NCBI GenBank assembly: GCA_965153455.1
Contig: OZ234500.1
Span: forward strand, 1,488,001-1,552,000
Reading direction: 5' to 3'
Source: Sphagnum compactum
Taxonomy: Eukaryota; Bryophyta; Sphagnopsida; Sphagnales
Length of the DNA stretch: 64,000 nt
This document shows, piece by piece, positions 11,970 through 24,740 of the stretch. The notes below the pieces were generated by a model. That model saw nothing but the letters and a program-made list of their open reading frames with translations, searched no databases and was not told where the DNA came from. The translations under genes were made by a program, and so were the position numbers. How positions within the stretch are numbered: position 1 is the stretch's first letter; every line of letters begins with the position of its first letter.

Positions 11970-12640
11970 TCATACACAATCAAAAAATTCAGCCAAGAAT
12001 TCCATTCACAACCTTAGTTTTGAAAAATATATTTGAATTTTCAAACTCTGTGACGAGTATTATTTTGTCACAAAATATACTCCATATGCTCAAATTTTTC
12101 AATTTTTATTGAATTTTTCAAAATAATTGATTAAATGAAGTCTAAAGCTAATCAAATATACTTAAAACAAGTAAAAAGATTCAAAATGTGATATCCATAC
12201 ATTACTAAAAATTTTAATTACAAAAAAATTATACATGTGACTACAATATAAGGATGACTTTCATTTGTGTGTATTAGTCTATTATGACCTATTGTAGGGG
12301 GGTCATTCTATGAAAGCACACTCCCAACAACAATCCCCAAGTCATAGGGAGTTTGTGGTTAAGCAAGGTTCAGTCATGGGTCAACTTTTACTCTAATCAA
12401 ACCCTCCCCATTCACCTATGTTAACCATTACTAATGTAATCTACACTGTTGACTTAAATGTGAATTGGTTATGGACAACTAATTTTTCCTTTCAAAAGCA
12501 TTTTTTGTAATTTAATAATTGAGTTTTCATTGACAAAGAGACCCTAAAATTCACTATCCCTCAGACATCAGGTCTAGAAATTTTCAAGCACATAAGTTAT
12601 TAAATCCTACTCATCAAGGGTTTTTCAATAATATCAACAG
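11970..12640. repeat. Dispersed repeat of ~0.67 kb, first copy
   Basis: This stretch, from about atacacaatcaaaaaattc to atcaagggtttttcaataat, is repeated in the same orientation at about 15,105-15,770 with moderate divergence. Recognisable landmarks are the phrase ggtcattctatgaaagcac and the phrase ggttatggacaactaattt. No terminal inverted repeat or coding region was found. The second copy lies within intron 1 of the thaumatin-like gene, which indicates a mobile or duplicated unit. Confidence 0.8.
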
Positions 12641-12659
12641 TGTGCCAATATTCCCTTAT

Positions 12660-12880
12660 AAAGTTTAGTTTTCATTTAAATGAATTTTTAATGAAAATTT
12701 TGTTCATTCAATAACTTCTCCACCATACTTCAAAACATTATGAAACCAACTTGGTGTACCCCTACTCTTCAAGGGGTTCCCAACAATGCCAAGAGTGCAG
12801 CAAGAGAGTCTTCGTTTGGGATATCTCAACATGCAAATAAACAAAACAAACAAATTACCTTCCTTCATAAATAGATTGGT
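12660..12880 (+). repeat. Member of a dispersed ~0.2-kb repeat family (CAAGGG / AACAAACAAA)
   Basis: Landmarks in order are a line like tacccctactcttcaagggg, caacaatgccaagag, gatatctcaacatg, an AAACAAA run and ccttccttcataaat. The same order recurs at about 50,000-50,300 (plus) and, reversed, at about 41,430-41,640. A partial reverse member lies near 49,110-49,200. It is non-coding and short, consistent with a MITE or SINE-like family, but the ends are not defined. Confidence 0.5.
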
Positions 12881-13750
12881 TTTACAAAATTGGAAGGACC
12901 TAGAAATTAGGTCTACTAAATAGGCACCCCTTTTGAAATACCCAATTCTGCATGAGAATCAGGCCATTGAAAAGGGAGAGTAAGACTTCACAACACCCGT
13001 TAACTGGAGTTGCCATAAAGACTAAAATGCTGCACTTGACAGCATATGCTTGCCAAGCTATTGGTTGTGTTTGAGAATTTGAATATACAGGCTTTGTGAT
13101 TAGACTTTAGGTGGTATTAAAGTTTTCTCCCTAATTATAAATGGAATTGATTTTTTTATTTACCTTAGTTTGCTTATAAGTATGGTAGTTTTGGTCATTC
13201 GCGAATATTTTAAATTACTTGTATAAATTATGGAATAAACATGTTTAATTAAAAATTTGAAATTCCTTTTTAACTTTATTAAAAAATTAAAGAATTATTT
13301 AGAGGGTCTAATTAATTAATTTTCTAAATGTTTAAAAAAGTTTACCTCCAAAGTAATGTAAAGAAACGCTTCTTTTGAACTGCTCAATGTCATTTTTGTA
13401 AAAAACTAAGTGACTCCCCATGAACAAAAAGCAACTTGTTGTTTAGCAGCACAAATTTCTTATTTTCTTGGACTTATAATATCCATTCTAAAAGAAGCCT
13501 ACACGAAATTCTGTCTGCTCTCACGTATCTTAATTTTTTATGTACATCAAGGTGATTAAATATATATACTATACTAATTAGTACTCGCTAAGCATGTTTT
13601 GTAATTTATTTGGCACCTTGGCCTGCCCAGATGGAATTCTATGTGTTGAATCTTTCGAAATTGAAGTTCCACTTGGTGCACGACCATGCACCAAAATTAT
13701 TTGATGAGAGTTCAATTATTGCACAGATTGAGATCATGCATTGGCTTCAG
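12881..13750. other. AT-rich spacer downstream of the thaumatin-like gene
   Basis: I see no gene, RNA or transposon end. The stretch from 13,140 to 13,360 is extremely AT-rich. A 99-codon plus-strand frame starting at 13,610 runs through the minisatellite at 13,751-13,881 and is not considered coding. Confidence 0.5.
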
Positions 13751-13881
13751 GAATTACCTCATCTACGGTATTCATCCCCAAATGAACTACCTCATCTAAG
13801 GTATTCATCCCAAAGGAACTCAACATCACATATTGTATTCATCCCACAGGAAATACCTCATCTAGAGTATTCATTCCTAAT
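13751..13881. repeat. ~33-bp minisatellite at the 3' end of the thaumatin-like gene
   Basis: Four diverged units of 32-34 bp share the core ACCTCATCTA followed by GTATTCATCCCA. The array ends four bases before the gene's stop codon (13,885-13,887), so it would lie in its 3' untranslated region. Confidence 0.75.
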
Positions 13882-13884
13882 ATT

Positions 13885-16107
13885 TTATGGGCAGAACACC
13901 ACTTCATAGTTACTGCCAGTGGGGCACGCGTACACATGATTGGCGTCGTCCTGAGAGTAGGAGTAGGCATCGGGACAAGCGTTTGCGAATTGTTCAGTTC
14001 CAGGCGTGGGAACCGGTCCTGGGCCATCAACGTTGTAGCAACCGTAGCCAACTGCGCCGGTTAGAAAGTTGGGAGACTGGCAAACGCTGTAAATGTTGCC
14101 GATGGAGCAAATAGGAGTGCCACACTCCAGTCCTTGCCTTTGTCCCGGAGGTGCAATGGTTGTTGGGTTGATCAGCAAAGGCAGGTTGTAAGCGTTCTGC
14201 AAAAAATCAGAAAAATGCAGAGTAGTTAGTTCTACAGTGAAAGAGATCTAAATTCTATATTGAAACAGAAAAAGAACTTCAGGATTCAGCAGCCACAAAA
14301 CTTATACTCGTGATCAGCATGATCAGCTGCTAACTAGCTACCCGCGTGCTCTAGCACTAACCTAAACTACAGTTCCATACATTGAAAGTCAGGGGTTAGT
14401 ATAACAGCTAAATATGCCTAATTTAAAACAAACGTATCTGTCAGATCAATTATCAACCACATGGATGATGCGAAAGTCTAGGTCTGCAGATTGATCAATT
14501 AACCATAAGGTGATCTGAAAGTCTAGCTATGTTGTAGATCATAATCTTAGTTTAATAAAGACAGAATAGGTCTAATAATAATAATAAGGTCCGAATTTGC
14601 TTCAGATTCGTTCTAGGACTTTTTTTCCTGGACGTGTGTTATACGTGATCAAGACTGTGTTTTCTACAAAGGCTATTCGAAGTCCGGCTAGAACGAAGAA
14701 GGACGTACCACGTTACTGATATCGTAGTAATCTTCGCCATTGGCACCGATGGTGATCTCCGCAAGGTCTGCCTGAGGCTTGGCATTATTTCCATCTGTGG
14801 GATTTGCACTGCCTCCTGGATAGCCCCAAATCACGCCACCGGGCCAGTTCGGCCCCACGTCGATCACTTGGAATCCGTTGTAGGGAGCTAGAGCGTAACA
14901 ATTCACTTGTCCACCACAGATGTTACAGGTTGCGCATGCTGAGATCGTTTCTGAGCATTGATTTCTGATGTTGATTGACGCAGCTGCACAAGTAATGATA
15001 CATAAATTGTGCAAGGTGAGATCGTGTTATAACTCTAGAACATTTACAGAGTAATACATAACCTAGAAGAATAAACCGTCCATGACCGTGATCTGTATGC
15101 CTTCGACATACACAATCCAAAAATTCAAAAAAGTCAACCAAGAAATTCCATTCACAACTCTAGTTTTGAAATATATATTGAATTTTCAAACTTTATGACC
15201 GATATTATTTTATCACAAATATATTTCATAAGTTCAAATTTCGTAATGTTTATTAAATTTTCAAAACAATTGATTAAATAAATTCGAAAGTTAATCAAAT
15301 ATACTTAAAATAAGTAAAAAATAATTCAAAATGTGCTGTTCATACATTATCAAAAAATTTAATTACATAAAAATTATACATACGACTACAATATAAGGAT
15401 GACTTTCATTTGTGGTATTAGTCTGCTATGACCTACTGAAGGGGGTCATTCTATGAAAGCACACTCCCAACAACAATCCCCAGGTCGTAGGGAGTTTATG
15501 GTTAAGCAAGGTTCAGCCATGGGCCAACTTGTACCCTAATCAAACCCTCCCCATTCACCTATGTTAACCATTACTAACGTTGACTTAATTGTGAATTGGT
15601 TATGGACAACTAATTTTTCCTTTCAAAAGCATTTTTTGTAATTTAATAATTGAGTTTTCATTGACAAAGAGACCCCAAAATTCACTATCCCTCACACATC
15701 AGCTCTACAAATTTTCAAGCACCTAAGTTATTAAATCCTACTCATCAAGGGTTTTTCAATAATATCAAGATATACGATTATGTTGTCCCCGTTTCTATCA
15801 CATCACTATCAAATGCAGACTTCCGGAATCCCCCATATGTATACGAATAGATCAGAATGCCGGAATTACAGAAGTATGAGTTTCAAATCAACTGCATATT
15901 TCCAATTCATAAAGATTTTAATGTGCGCGCCTAGTCTAATCCTGCAAACAATCTGCAGGTACACAAATATAACCCTCATCGATCCTGAATGCAACACGAG
16001 GAGTCAGTCTAGGGAAGTAATTAACCGTTGATGGAATCCGTGGCAAGCGAAATGACCACAGCCATCAGTAGCGCCTGAAGGGCCACAATCCTCACAGAGT
16101 TCTTCAT
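13885..16107 (-). CDS. Thaumatin-like protein (PR-5 family), three exons, 222 residues
   Basis: Exons on the minus strand are 16,107-16,026, 14,983-14,709 and 14,196-13,885. All junctions are GT-AG, phases are 1 and 0, and the joined frame has no stop. Exon 1 encodes a signal peptide (start MKNSVRIVALQALLMAVVIS), indicating secretion. Exon 2 carries the family core QADLAEITIG...EDYYDISNV. Exon 3 begins NAYNLPLLI, completing the usual DYYDxS-V-xxNLP motif, and has ACPDAYSYSQDD and a C-terminal VVFCP. I count 12 cysteines, fewer than the 16 of large thaumatins and more than the 10 usual in small ones, so it looks like a compact form. Thaumatin-like proteins are apoplastic defence and stress proteins, some with glucan binding. 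Intron 1 (about 1.04 kb) contains a dispersed repeat. The start is the only ATG with a signal peptide. Expression is unproven. Confidence 0.93.
15105..15770. repeat. Second copy of the 0.67-kb dispersed repeat, inside TLP intron 1
   Basis: This stretch matches 11,970-12,640 in the same orientation, with a short deletion where the first copy reads taatctacact. It lies wholly within intron 1 (14,984-16,025) of the thaumatin-like gene and leaves both splice sites untouched. Confidence 0.8.
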
Positions 16108-16149
16108 TGCAGTCACAGATGAAATGCACCAGCTGCAGGCAGGGCGAGA

Positions 16150-16295
16150 AGGTTATAAGAATAAGAAAGTGTGAGCTGGGTACAACAGATCTAACTAGCT
16201 AGCTAGATCAAATGCACTACAAAGTGGCTTCTTATAAGAGTATAAGAAGTATGAGCTGGGTACAAATCAAGCTAGATCAAGTGCAGTAACAAGTA
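16150..16295. promoter_or_regulatory. Imperfect direct repeat upstream of the thaumatin-like gene
   Basis: Two units share the line gagctgggtacaa followed within about 20-30 bp by agatcaa and tgca, with ataagaa words before them. They begin about 45 bp upstream of the start codon of the minus-strand gene, so they fall in its 5' untranslated region or proximal promoter. No convincing TATA box was placed. A regulatory role is inferred from position only. Confidence 0.4.
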
Positions 16296-16407
16296 ACAGT
16301 GGACTGTGTATGCTCAGAATGAAGTTGAATGGGACTTGTTGGGAGTAGCTAGACACCATAACATATTTATGTGCAGCAGCAGCCGCTACCCATAGCAAGC
16401 GTTTTGA

Positions 16408-16617
16408 TCAGACCCACGTCGTCGGGATCAATTCTGTGAGGAACAAGGTGAAGTAAATGAAGCTCAACTGGGTCGAAGACTTCCGGATGGACAGGCGGTC
16501 CCTACATGACATTTTTCGGCGTTCAGCCATATTTCCCGCAAAGTGTCTTTCAGCCAACTTATATACCTGCCGCATATACTCACTAGTCATGACTTTCTCT
16601 ACCACCTGCAGCGACAT
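16408..16617 (-). other. Unassigned 69-codon open frame upstream of the thaumatin-like gene
   Basis: The frame starts MSLQVVEKVMTSEYMRQVYK and continues LAERHFAGNMAERRKM. The first 45 residues have a normal protein-like composition with amphipathic character, while the last 20 (hydrophobic, then TTWV) do not. It could be a single exon of a decayed gene. I cannot place it in a family. Confidence 0.3.
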
Positions 16618-16879
16618 TTTTAGACCTCGGTATCACGAGTTACGATACTTTTTTCCTGCTTAGGTATCCGGAATGTCCGCACAAAACTTGGATAATTTAA
16701 GGCTTCTAGTTGAAATAAGTTTTAATATTAATTGTTAAATTTATAGAGGGAACTTTCAAGAGAAATCAGAAGCCCTATCGATGGGGAAAAGGTTGTGAAT
16801 TATCTGGTCCTAACAGAACTACCTTAAAGAACTTACTACTTGGAAACTAGTAGTACTTTCATGAAATTTTTTGAAGTGT

Positions 16880-17230
16880 ATGGGTAGCAGGTGTTTTTTT
16901 TCCTTCAATTTTGTGAGGTAGATGGTGTAGCTAATCATACACAAGAAGACTTAGCCAAATTTGGCTACATGTCAAAGAGGAGACGAGAAAACATTTAAGA
17001 TTCCTGCCTTAGTTTGCCAACCTGCTGGAACTTATAGTCTAAATATCAGAAATATGGCGACTTGGGGCCATCTTTTCCCCATAAAAACCTTAGTACGAAT
17101 AGCATGGCACCTTTTTTTCTATATAAATATGGTGAACTCAGACATTTTTTCCTCGAAATATGGCAACTTGGGGCCATTTTTTTTTACCAAAAGTGCCTTT
17201 GTATAAGTAGTGTGACATGTTTTTGGTCAC
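16880..17230 (+). repeat. Member of a T-run / CAATTTTGTGAGGTAG dispersed family
   Basis: It opens with a T-run followed by ccttcaattttgtgaggtag and agatgg. Related openings, with the consensus T-run, CAATTTTGTGAAGTAGGTGG and CTGGCAAT, are at about 19,190, 19,296, 21,165 and 28,524, and in the arms of the hairpin at 44,583-44,833. A transposon terminus is the likely explanation. Confidence 0.5.
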
Positions 17231-19179
17231 CACCTTGAGAAAACTCAACAAAAAAACATTGGGTACTAGTGATTTTTTCTTTCCATTTTTTGCTGTTGCG
17301 TCACTGGATAGCATCCCAAGAGGGATTTAGCATTAAATGGTGACAGGATTTTTGGAAGCCTATCTAAATGTTTAGTTAAAATTTGCTACCAAATTAAAAT
17401 CAGAGTCGAAATGTGATGAATTTTTTTCAAATTTCTTATTCAGTAAAATTTGGTGAATTTTACAGAGTAAAACTATATTGCAACAGAACATTCCCGTATA
17501 ATTCTTATTATTTTCATTTTGGCAAAATTTAGCACAAAATAAAAAGCTGCTGGGTAGATTATCAGTTTTAGGAGAAGCAGTTGAAATTACTGCACTGGTG
17601 TGATCTCAAACGTCAGCATACTGTAATTGTTGTACACGTGTCCTCAACAGAACACTGTCTCTTATGAATTTCATAGAAGTGTCAGTTAAGCGATATTGGT
17701 GTGACTCAAAACTGGAATAGGCGGAGCATAGCTTGCAGCCTAATTGTTGTGACCCTCACTTTTTTGGGTGGAAAACTTTGATGCGAAGTGTACGCCTGGG
17801 CGGGGGGGGGGGGGAGGGGAAATCAAAAGTGTCAAAAGTGCACGTGCTTTGAATGAACGTTGAGTGAACTCCATAGTATTAAAATGATGTGAAGCTGTCT
17901 ATTTGCAAAATCCAATTCATCAAATTATATCTGTATGTATATAAGTTTTGTGCAAGATTATGAGGTCCAGCATTAGTTAACCAAATTTTGGATACCCTAC
18001 CAGAAAGTATAGAGTACTAAAGACCTAGGGTGGTGTCCTTATTTTGGTACTGTGTAATATCCCCTTCCCCCCCTCCCCCCCATCAGCTCTAATCCTCATA
18101 GAGCACGGAGGCGATTAATATTTATGATTAGTGTTGTGCAGTTATTTGAAATTATAATGATCCATTGGTTCTGGATTTTTAAAAGTTCCAGAATCAGAGA
18201 ACCTGCATCAGTTCCAGAATTTCTTCTAAAAGTAATCAGAATCAGAGAATCATTCTTCCTCGGTTATTTCAAATCCCTAAAGAGCTGACAGTTTTCTTGA
18301 AAGAATTCATAAAGAACAGCTGATTCTATGGATGATTTTTTAGTTTTTTTCAGATTTTATGAGAACCAAGGTTATATATCAAAGTCGATTATTTGATACG
18401 TTTGAGAAGCACAATTATGGCTAAGGCTGAGAGGGTCTGTTCCTCTCTCTAGTAACAACCTAATTGACATTGGTTATATGATGGATCCAAACACAGCAAG
18501 ATCACTCAGCATATGGGGGGGGAAGTTTTTAACACCTACTCCTTAAAAGTGGGAGGCATTTTATGCCCATAAGTAAGCATAAGATCCCTCTCATTCTTCA
18601 GGAAGAGGCATAGTATCCTTTCTCTTTTCCAGGAACCATATTCATGGACATAAAGTGCCCTCCAAAGTTGTATATATACATATAATTTAAGATTTATATA
18701 TACAACTGTGATATTCAATGTTCTTATGAGAACTTGTACAAAAGGTGTATTTTTAGTATGGTTGTGCTTTAATTGAAAATGTAAAATTATGGATGTTGAT
18801 ATTTTCAGAAAGTGGTTATCTCAACTTTAACCAACTTATTTGGCACATATGAGATTTGGGTTTCAAATTCTAAGATAATATTGTGCGCTATATTCCCCCT
18901 AAAATGACTGTTGATTTAAGATTCTTGGAAATTTGCTTCTATCCATGGTGTATGCTGCAAATTAACCTTTCATGACCCTGACTAGAGTTTTTTTTTTCCG
19001 ATTTTGTGAAACAAAAATTTGGGAAATTATTAAAAAAATAAGGAAATTTGCACAAGAAAAAAATTCAAAATTTCTGGTTGAAAAAAAGAATCACAGCTCC
19101 TGACCAAAAGCTGGAAGCTTCCCCAAAAACCCAGGAATGGCCTCAGGAACTAAGTAAAGCACTTATTTAAAAAATCTTC

Positions 19180-19560
19180 CCAACGGACCTTTTCCTCAAT
19201 TTTGTGAGGTCAGTTTCCTCACTCAAAGTCATGTTGCCAGTGAGCTTGTCATGGGGAACGTTCCCTGCTACTTTTGTTTTTACATTCAGATGAGGGGTTT
19301 TTTTTTCACAAAGTTTTGTGAAGTAGGTGGACTGGCCAGCATCCACAAGAGGAGTGAGCCACATTTGGCTAGAGGTTTAAAGCAGATTTTTAAAAGACAT
19401 TTCTGTATAGTTCTAGCAACCAGGACGAATTCATTGTCGAAGGATGGTGACTTGTGACATTTTTCGTTCAAATTATGGCCACTTTTGCTGTTTTTGTCCC
19501 TGCAAACAACTCTTGTACCATTTCTACTGGTTTTTTTGTGTGGCCCCAGTGCCCAAAACC
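19180..19560 (+). repeat. Two members of the T-run / CAATTTTGTGAAGTAGG family
   Basis: Two openings lie about 110 bp apart: tcaattttgtgaggtcag at about 19,196, and a T-run with cacaaagttttgtgaagtag and gtggactggcc at about 19,296. The 3' part (ggatggtgacttgtgacatt, then atggccact) resembles the mid part of the member at 16,880-17,230. Confidence 0.45.
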
Positions 19561-21164
19561 CTTGAAATGGCAAAATTTTACCACCAGCCTTGAAAACTGT
19601 GAAAAATCTTACTTAATTACTTAGAAAATAAGAAACCAGCACATTAAGAAGAATTGCAGCCAAGTTTCGATATTTGCGTTCTAGCAGAGGCTGGATTCAA
19701 AGATTTGGTTTCAATTTTAATTTTTCCAAAATTTAGTGCAATTGGGGTCTAGATAATTGAAAGCTGGACCAAGAACCGAATCCAGAATTGCTGTAGGACC
19801 CAAAACTGGCCATGACAGTTTAGATTTCGTTGGAGATTCTGTGGGTGTGGGTTTGACCCTAGTTCTTTCAATTTTTAAACCTTTTCGTTTTGGTTTTGAC
19901 TTTTTTTTTCAAATTCAAAGAACTTTGAGGCCCAGTTCAAAACACTCCTCAATGATAGAGATTATCTTTATACAATGTTTTATAACAAATTAAAATTAGG
20001 TTTCTGTTAACACAGAACCTGAACTGTGTTAAGAGAGTTTATTCATGGTTGTGATTTTAATTCCATTTTTAGCAAAAACATTAGTTACACAATCCAGTTC
20101 CTGTGTCAGCTCCAGCAAAAGGGTGCAAGCTCAGGTTCAAGTCATAATAACTTGAACCTTAACACTCCAAACCAAATACCCTCACAATACTGCTTGAAAC
20201 CTTCAATCATCTTGTTTATATAAGATACACAATTTTAGTTGGAAATTTGAATTTTTCTTTGGCAACGTTGCATGGATCCATTTCATAAGATACACCAGGA
20301 GTGGATGGCCTCCGAACGTGGAGATTACTCTTTGTTTACTCCATCGAGAAGAAGTAAAGCAATTGCTGAGTTTCTTTTTGTTGTGCAAGGAGGCACCTTT
20401 ATGCTTTGTAAGTACTATGGTTTTAAAGAGGTGCATAGTAGTCAATGTTCTAGCACTCATTAATAAACTTGGGGCCAAACAACAAGCCCCAAATGCTCAA
20501 AGTTGGCCCTAAGTTTTTTGGGCCCTGACTCCTTAGTGTAAAGCAGGCCTTTACATGAAATCAGCTATGGGTCTTTATTGCAGGCAATTCAAAGCTTCTT
20601 TTTTTTCCCTCGTCTGCTCATGGCCTGGTCCATCTTTGTCTAAAAAAGAAGGTTGATGCCCAGACCCGCTTGGGATCCATGTTATGCAAGTTTGGGGCTT
20701 GTAATAAGCACTTTTTATGAACCAGAAACGTGCATATGAGGACCCAAAGATACATCTAGGCAGAACCAAGATGTGTTTGAAATCATCTTCTTCAACTGTT
20801 GAACCTAAAGAAATATGTGAAAATTGGCCCCTTACAACTTTGCTTATGAGAACAATGCCACACGTCAATAGCACATGTGATGACTTTGCATGGAAATTTT
20901 CACAGATGTGGTGTGAGGTCTAAGTGTGACAAGGAAGAGGGTAGCTTCATACTTCAAGTGCCTTTACTTGTCACTGAGGTTTGGTGTTTAATAATCTCCA
21001 AATTGGTGTGTGGCAAAAAAAGAATCCACCCTACCCCAACTGAAATCTCTGGAATTGAACACTTTCTGTTGTATTCCTGACCCTATAGCTAACCTTGGTG
21101 GTTAGCTATTCACTAACCATCCACATGACTCTACCTTATCTACATCAACACCAATAGTAACCAG

Positions 21165-21215
21165 GGTTTTTTTTTTTTTCCAATTTTGAGAAGTAGGTGG
21201 ACTGGCAATTGTCTC
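21165..21215 (+). repeat. Terminal fragment of the T-run family
   Basis: A run of 14 T is followed by ccaattttgagaagtaggtg and gactggcaattg. This is the clearest match to the family consensus besides the 44.6-kb hairpin arms. Confidence 0.5.
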
Positions 21216-23739
21216 GAACAGCACATGATATTTTTCTTTGGCGAAATCTCATCACACATTACACCCAAACTCAGGATTCAAATCTGCATTGTAGAGAACT
21301 TCAAAGATAAGGGTCTCTTATGGTTATCCAAAAAGTCACCTTTGTCTTTGGGTCCTAGTTTGACCCTATAATGCCAGTTTCCTCCACAATCAAAGAGTGC
21401 AGAGCCATAAAGTGAGTGTAGTTGGATACCATTTCATGAAACTGGGTATCAGTTCAGAAAATTTGCAGGATCCTTTGCAGGACAAAGGGGAAAAAAAAGG
21501 GATCAAAATCCACTTTTATCGAACAAACTTGATCAAGGTATACACACAATCCAAAAGTGGTAGAATGGCATGCAAACCCAAATAAAACTCCAAGTAGGAA
21601 AGGAAACTCAAATTCTCATTAGCAATATAGTTGTGCCTTGAAGTATCATCCTATATCTTTGCAATCAAAGGTCAATACTCTTCCATAATAAGTTTAAGAG
21701 GACACAACATGTTAATTTGGATCTTGTTTCACATTTTTCAACAATTTGTTTCCATTTTCTATGAGCATATCATACAACCTTTGAATTTAAAATATTTCTT
21801 AGATGAATGAGAGAAAAACCCATACCAAGTCTCAAGGAGGGCCTCCAATCAAATGATGAAAGTCAAGTTTGATCAAACCAACACTACCAAGTACATAGCC
21901 ATTGATATCAACACAACAATGGGTATAATTCAGAAGAACAAAGTTGTTGCATTGCCAGTACATCATGTGAAAGAAAGGTAAAGAGGTGAAAAGCTCTTCT
22001 AAGTTGTGAGTAGCCACAAAAGTCTTTTAATTTGTTATACGTTTTGCGTTTAGGGTTAAGCCTTTATATAGTTTGTGAAATGATATATTGAAAACAAAAC
22101 ATATCGGTTAAATCTTTAAATGGCACCCTAGTTGCAATTGAGTTGTAATTATAAAAAACTTCTCCACATGCTTTCAATTTGATTTTAATTTTGTAATTAA
22201 TTGGAAATTTATAATTAATCACCTGACATAATTATTTGGAATTTAATTATTTGAATTAAATATATGGTAATTAATTACCTAGATTGATTCAAATAATTAA
22301 TTAGCAAATAAGAATTAAATGATTAATTATCTAAATAACTATTAAATAATTAATTATGTTGATAATTGATGATCTAAATTGAAATAAAAGTCAATAGTTA
22401 TTCACCTACATTAACAAAGTTTGATATCTAAAATTATTTGAATTAATTAATTAAATTTATATAATTAGTTATTACATAGTTAATTAGTTATTATCTAAAT
22501 TAATTAAATAAGAACTAATCAAATTTGATTAATGAATTCATATGAATAGTTTATTATTTAGTTTACTTGATTAGTTCATGGTAATTAAGTATATTACATA
22601 TTAATTACTAATTAAAAATTAATAGAAAAAATCATTTTGAAATATTAAATGATAAACATGAATTTGAATAAAAGACATTGAGGTATATTAAAACATATTC
22701 ATATGTACATCCTTATTGATTGTTTGATAAAATATACACATTATTTTTAATTTCATTTCAAAAATAGATTTTCACCTTTCATAAAATTCTATGGTTTAGT
22801 ATGTGTGTATACCAACATAATATTGTGAATTCCAAATGTATTGAAATATTATTAACACAACAGTTGAACATCAACACAAAAAATAAGACTATAATATTTT
22901 ACTACGTTATTTAAATTTTAGTTATTTAGATAATTATGAAAATTAATTATTTTAATTAATTAATTCAATAAAGGAATCAGCTCGTATCGATGAAACATTT
23001 AATAATCTAGGCTATAAAAGTTTGAATTGTATAAGCAATGATGTTTATACGTAGATACTCATAAACAATTTAATACATCATTCCAATCTAACTAAAGGCC
23101 TGCATTTACACTTTCAATGAATTGCACAATCTATAAATCTTTTAATAATATGAATTACCACATAGTTGACAACTAATTCTAGATGAGTTGAACATTCTAA
23201 TTCCAAAATAGTGGACAAGTTGTAGTTATGTGGTGAAACCATAGTGGCACATTTAGTTGTAAAACTAGTTAATTCTTAGTTGTAAACAAGTTGCAAATTC
23301 TAGATGTTATGGACTTTTACCTAACCATACACGTGGCATGATCGTACACATCAACACCATATGCTAGTTGTAAAATAGTTGTTCACACTAATAGAAATTA
23401 GCCAGAATGTAACCATTTCATTTACGACTACATGCGACTTGTAATCGTTTGTGACTAGATTTGGAATATTTGCAACCACAAGACCAAATTTCAATTATTT
23501 TGGTCATTCTCACAACTATGATGTAATTATTAGAAATTTCATTCTATTGGTTGGATCAATTTTACATTTATTTTCATCTATTAATAGGTTGATATGTCCC
23601 ATTAGTCATAATAGTCACCAAATTAGTTGCATCTTAAAGGTATTCTACAATGACATAGGGGTGTATTTTAATGTATGTACTAGAATTATGTATATGTATA
23701 CGTATGTATATTGTTCATATAATGAATCTCAAAATTAAT

Positions 23740-24740
23740 ATTTGAACATTGAATTTTTTATTCAAATCTGATAATTGATATTTCAATTCTGGAATCTACT
23801 ATATTAAATTTTTTTAAAAATTAGAATTTGAAACTTGATATTTGACTCTAAAAATTGTTATTTCAATTGTTTAAAACATTATTTGAATTTCAAATTTTTG
23901 ATTTGAATATGATATTTTAAACTTAAATTCAAAAAGGTTTACTTGATTTAAAATATTGATATTTGGATTCTAAATTAATATTTTTTGAATCCAAAAATTA
24001 GTATTTCAAGTCAGAAAATTATTACTTGATTAAAAATGGATATTTTAATTTTGAATATTTTTATATGAATATGAAAATTTATATTTCAACTCTGAAAAGT
24101 TTGCATTTAAATTTTAAATATTTGATTTGAACTTGAAATTTCAATTCCAAATTATATATTTGGATTTTCAAAATTAGCAATTCCAGTCGTAAAATTATTA
24201 ATTGAGTCTAAAAATGGACATTTCAATGTTGAATATTTTTATTTGAATGTAAAAATTGCCATTTCAATTCTGGAAATTTTTATTTAAATTCAAAAAAACA
24301 ATTTGATCTAAAACTTTATAGTTGGATTCTAAATTAGTATTTCAATTCAAAAAATAATAATCAGTCTAAACATCAACATTTTGATTTTAAATATTTTTCT
24401 TTGATTTTGAAATTTGAAATTTGAATTCTGAAGCTTTTAATTTAAATTTTAAGAAATTATTTGATGTAAAAGTTGAAATTTGAATTCCAAATTATTATTT
24501 TGGATTCTCGAAATTAATATATCAATTCAGAAAAAACTATTAACTGAGTCTTAAAATGGACATTTTAATTTTGAATATTATTATTTGAATCTGAAAATTG
24601 ACATTTCAATTCTGAAATTTTCTATTTAAATTCAAAAAACTTATTTGATCTAAAAATTGATACTTGAATTCTGAATTACTATTTTGGAATCTTAAATTTA
24701 TATTTTAATTCAAAAAATTATTGATTGAGTTTTAAGGGTT
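23740..24740. repeat. 1-kb degenerate array of TTTGAATTC/TGAAAATT words inside the CACTA element
   Basis: Variants of gatatttgaattctaaa, tatttcaattctgaaaa and ttatttgaatttgaaa follow each other with an irregular period of about 28-36 bp. No frame is open for any length. Confidence 0.7.

Larger units (their letters stand above)
16640..23382. other. Gene-poor stretch with dispersed T-run repeats
   Basis: No gene is recognisable. Points worth recording: a duplicated phrase aatatggc(a/g)acttggggcca at about 17,050 and 17,156; a G-run at 17,801-17,818; a C-run at about 18,061-18,081; and repeat-family members listed separately. From 22,080 on the base composition becomes extremely AT-rich with ATTAATTA words. 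About 23,180-23,385, just left of the CACTA element, holds words such as gttgtaa and agttgcaa that resemble transposon subterminal repeats. Confidence 0.5.

Noticed and set aside
13887-14114. 75-codon plus-strand frame (start MGRTPLHSYCQWGTRTHDWR)
   Set aside because: It lies antisense to exon 3 of the thaumatin-like gene.
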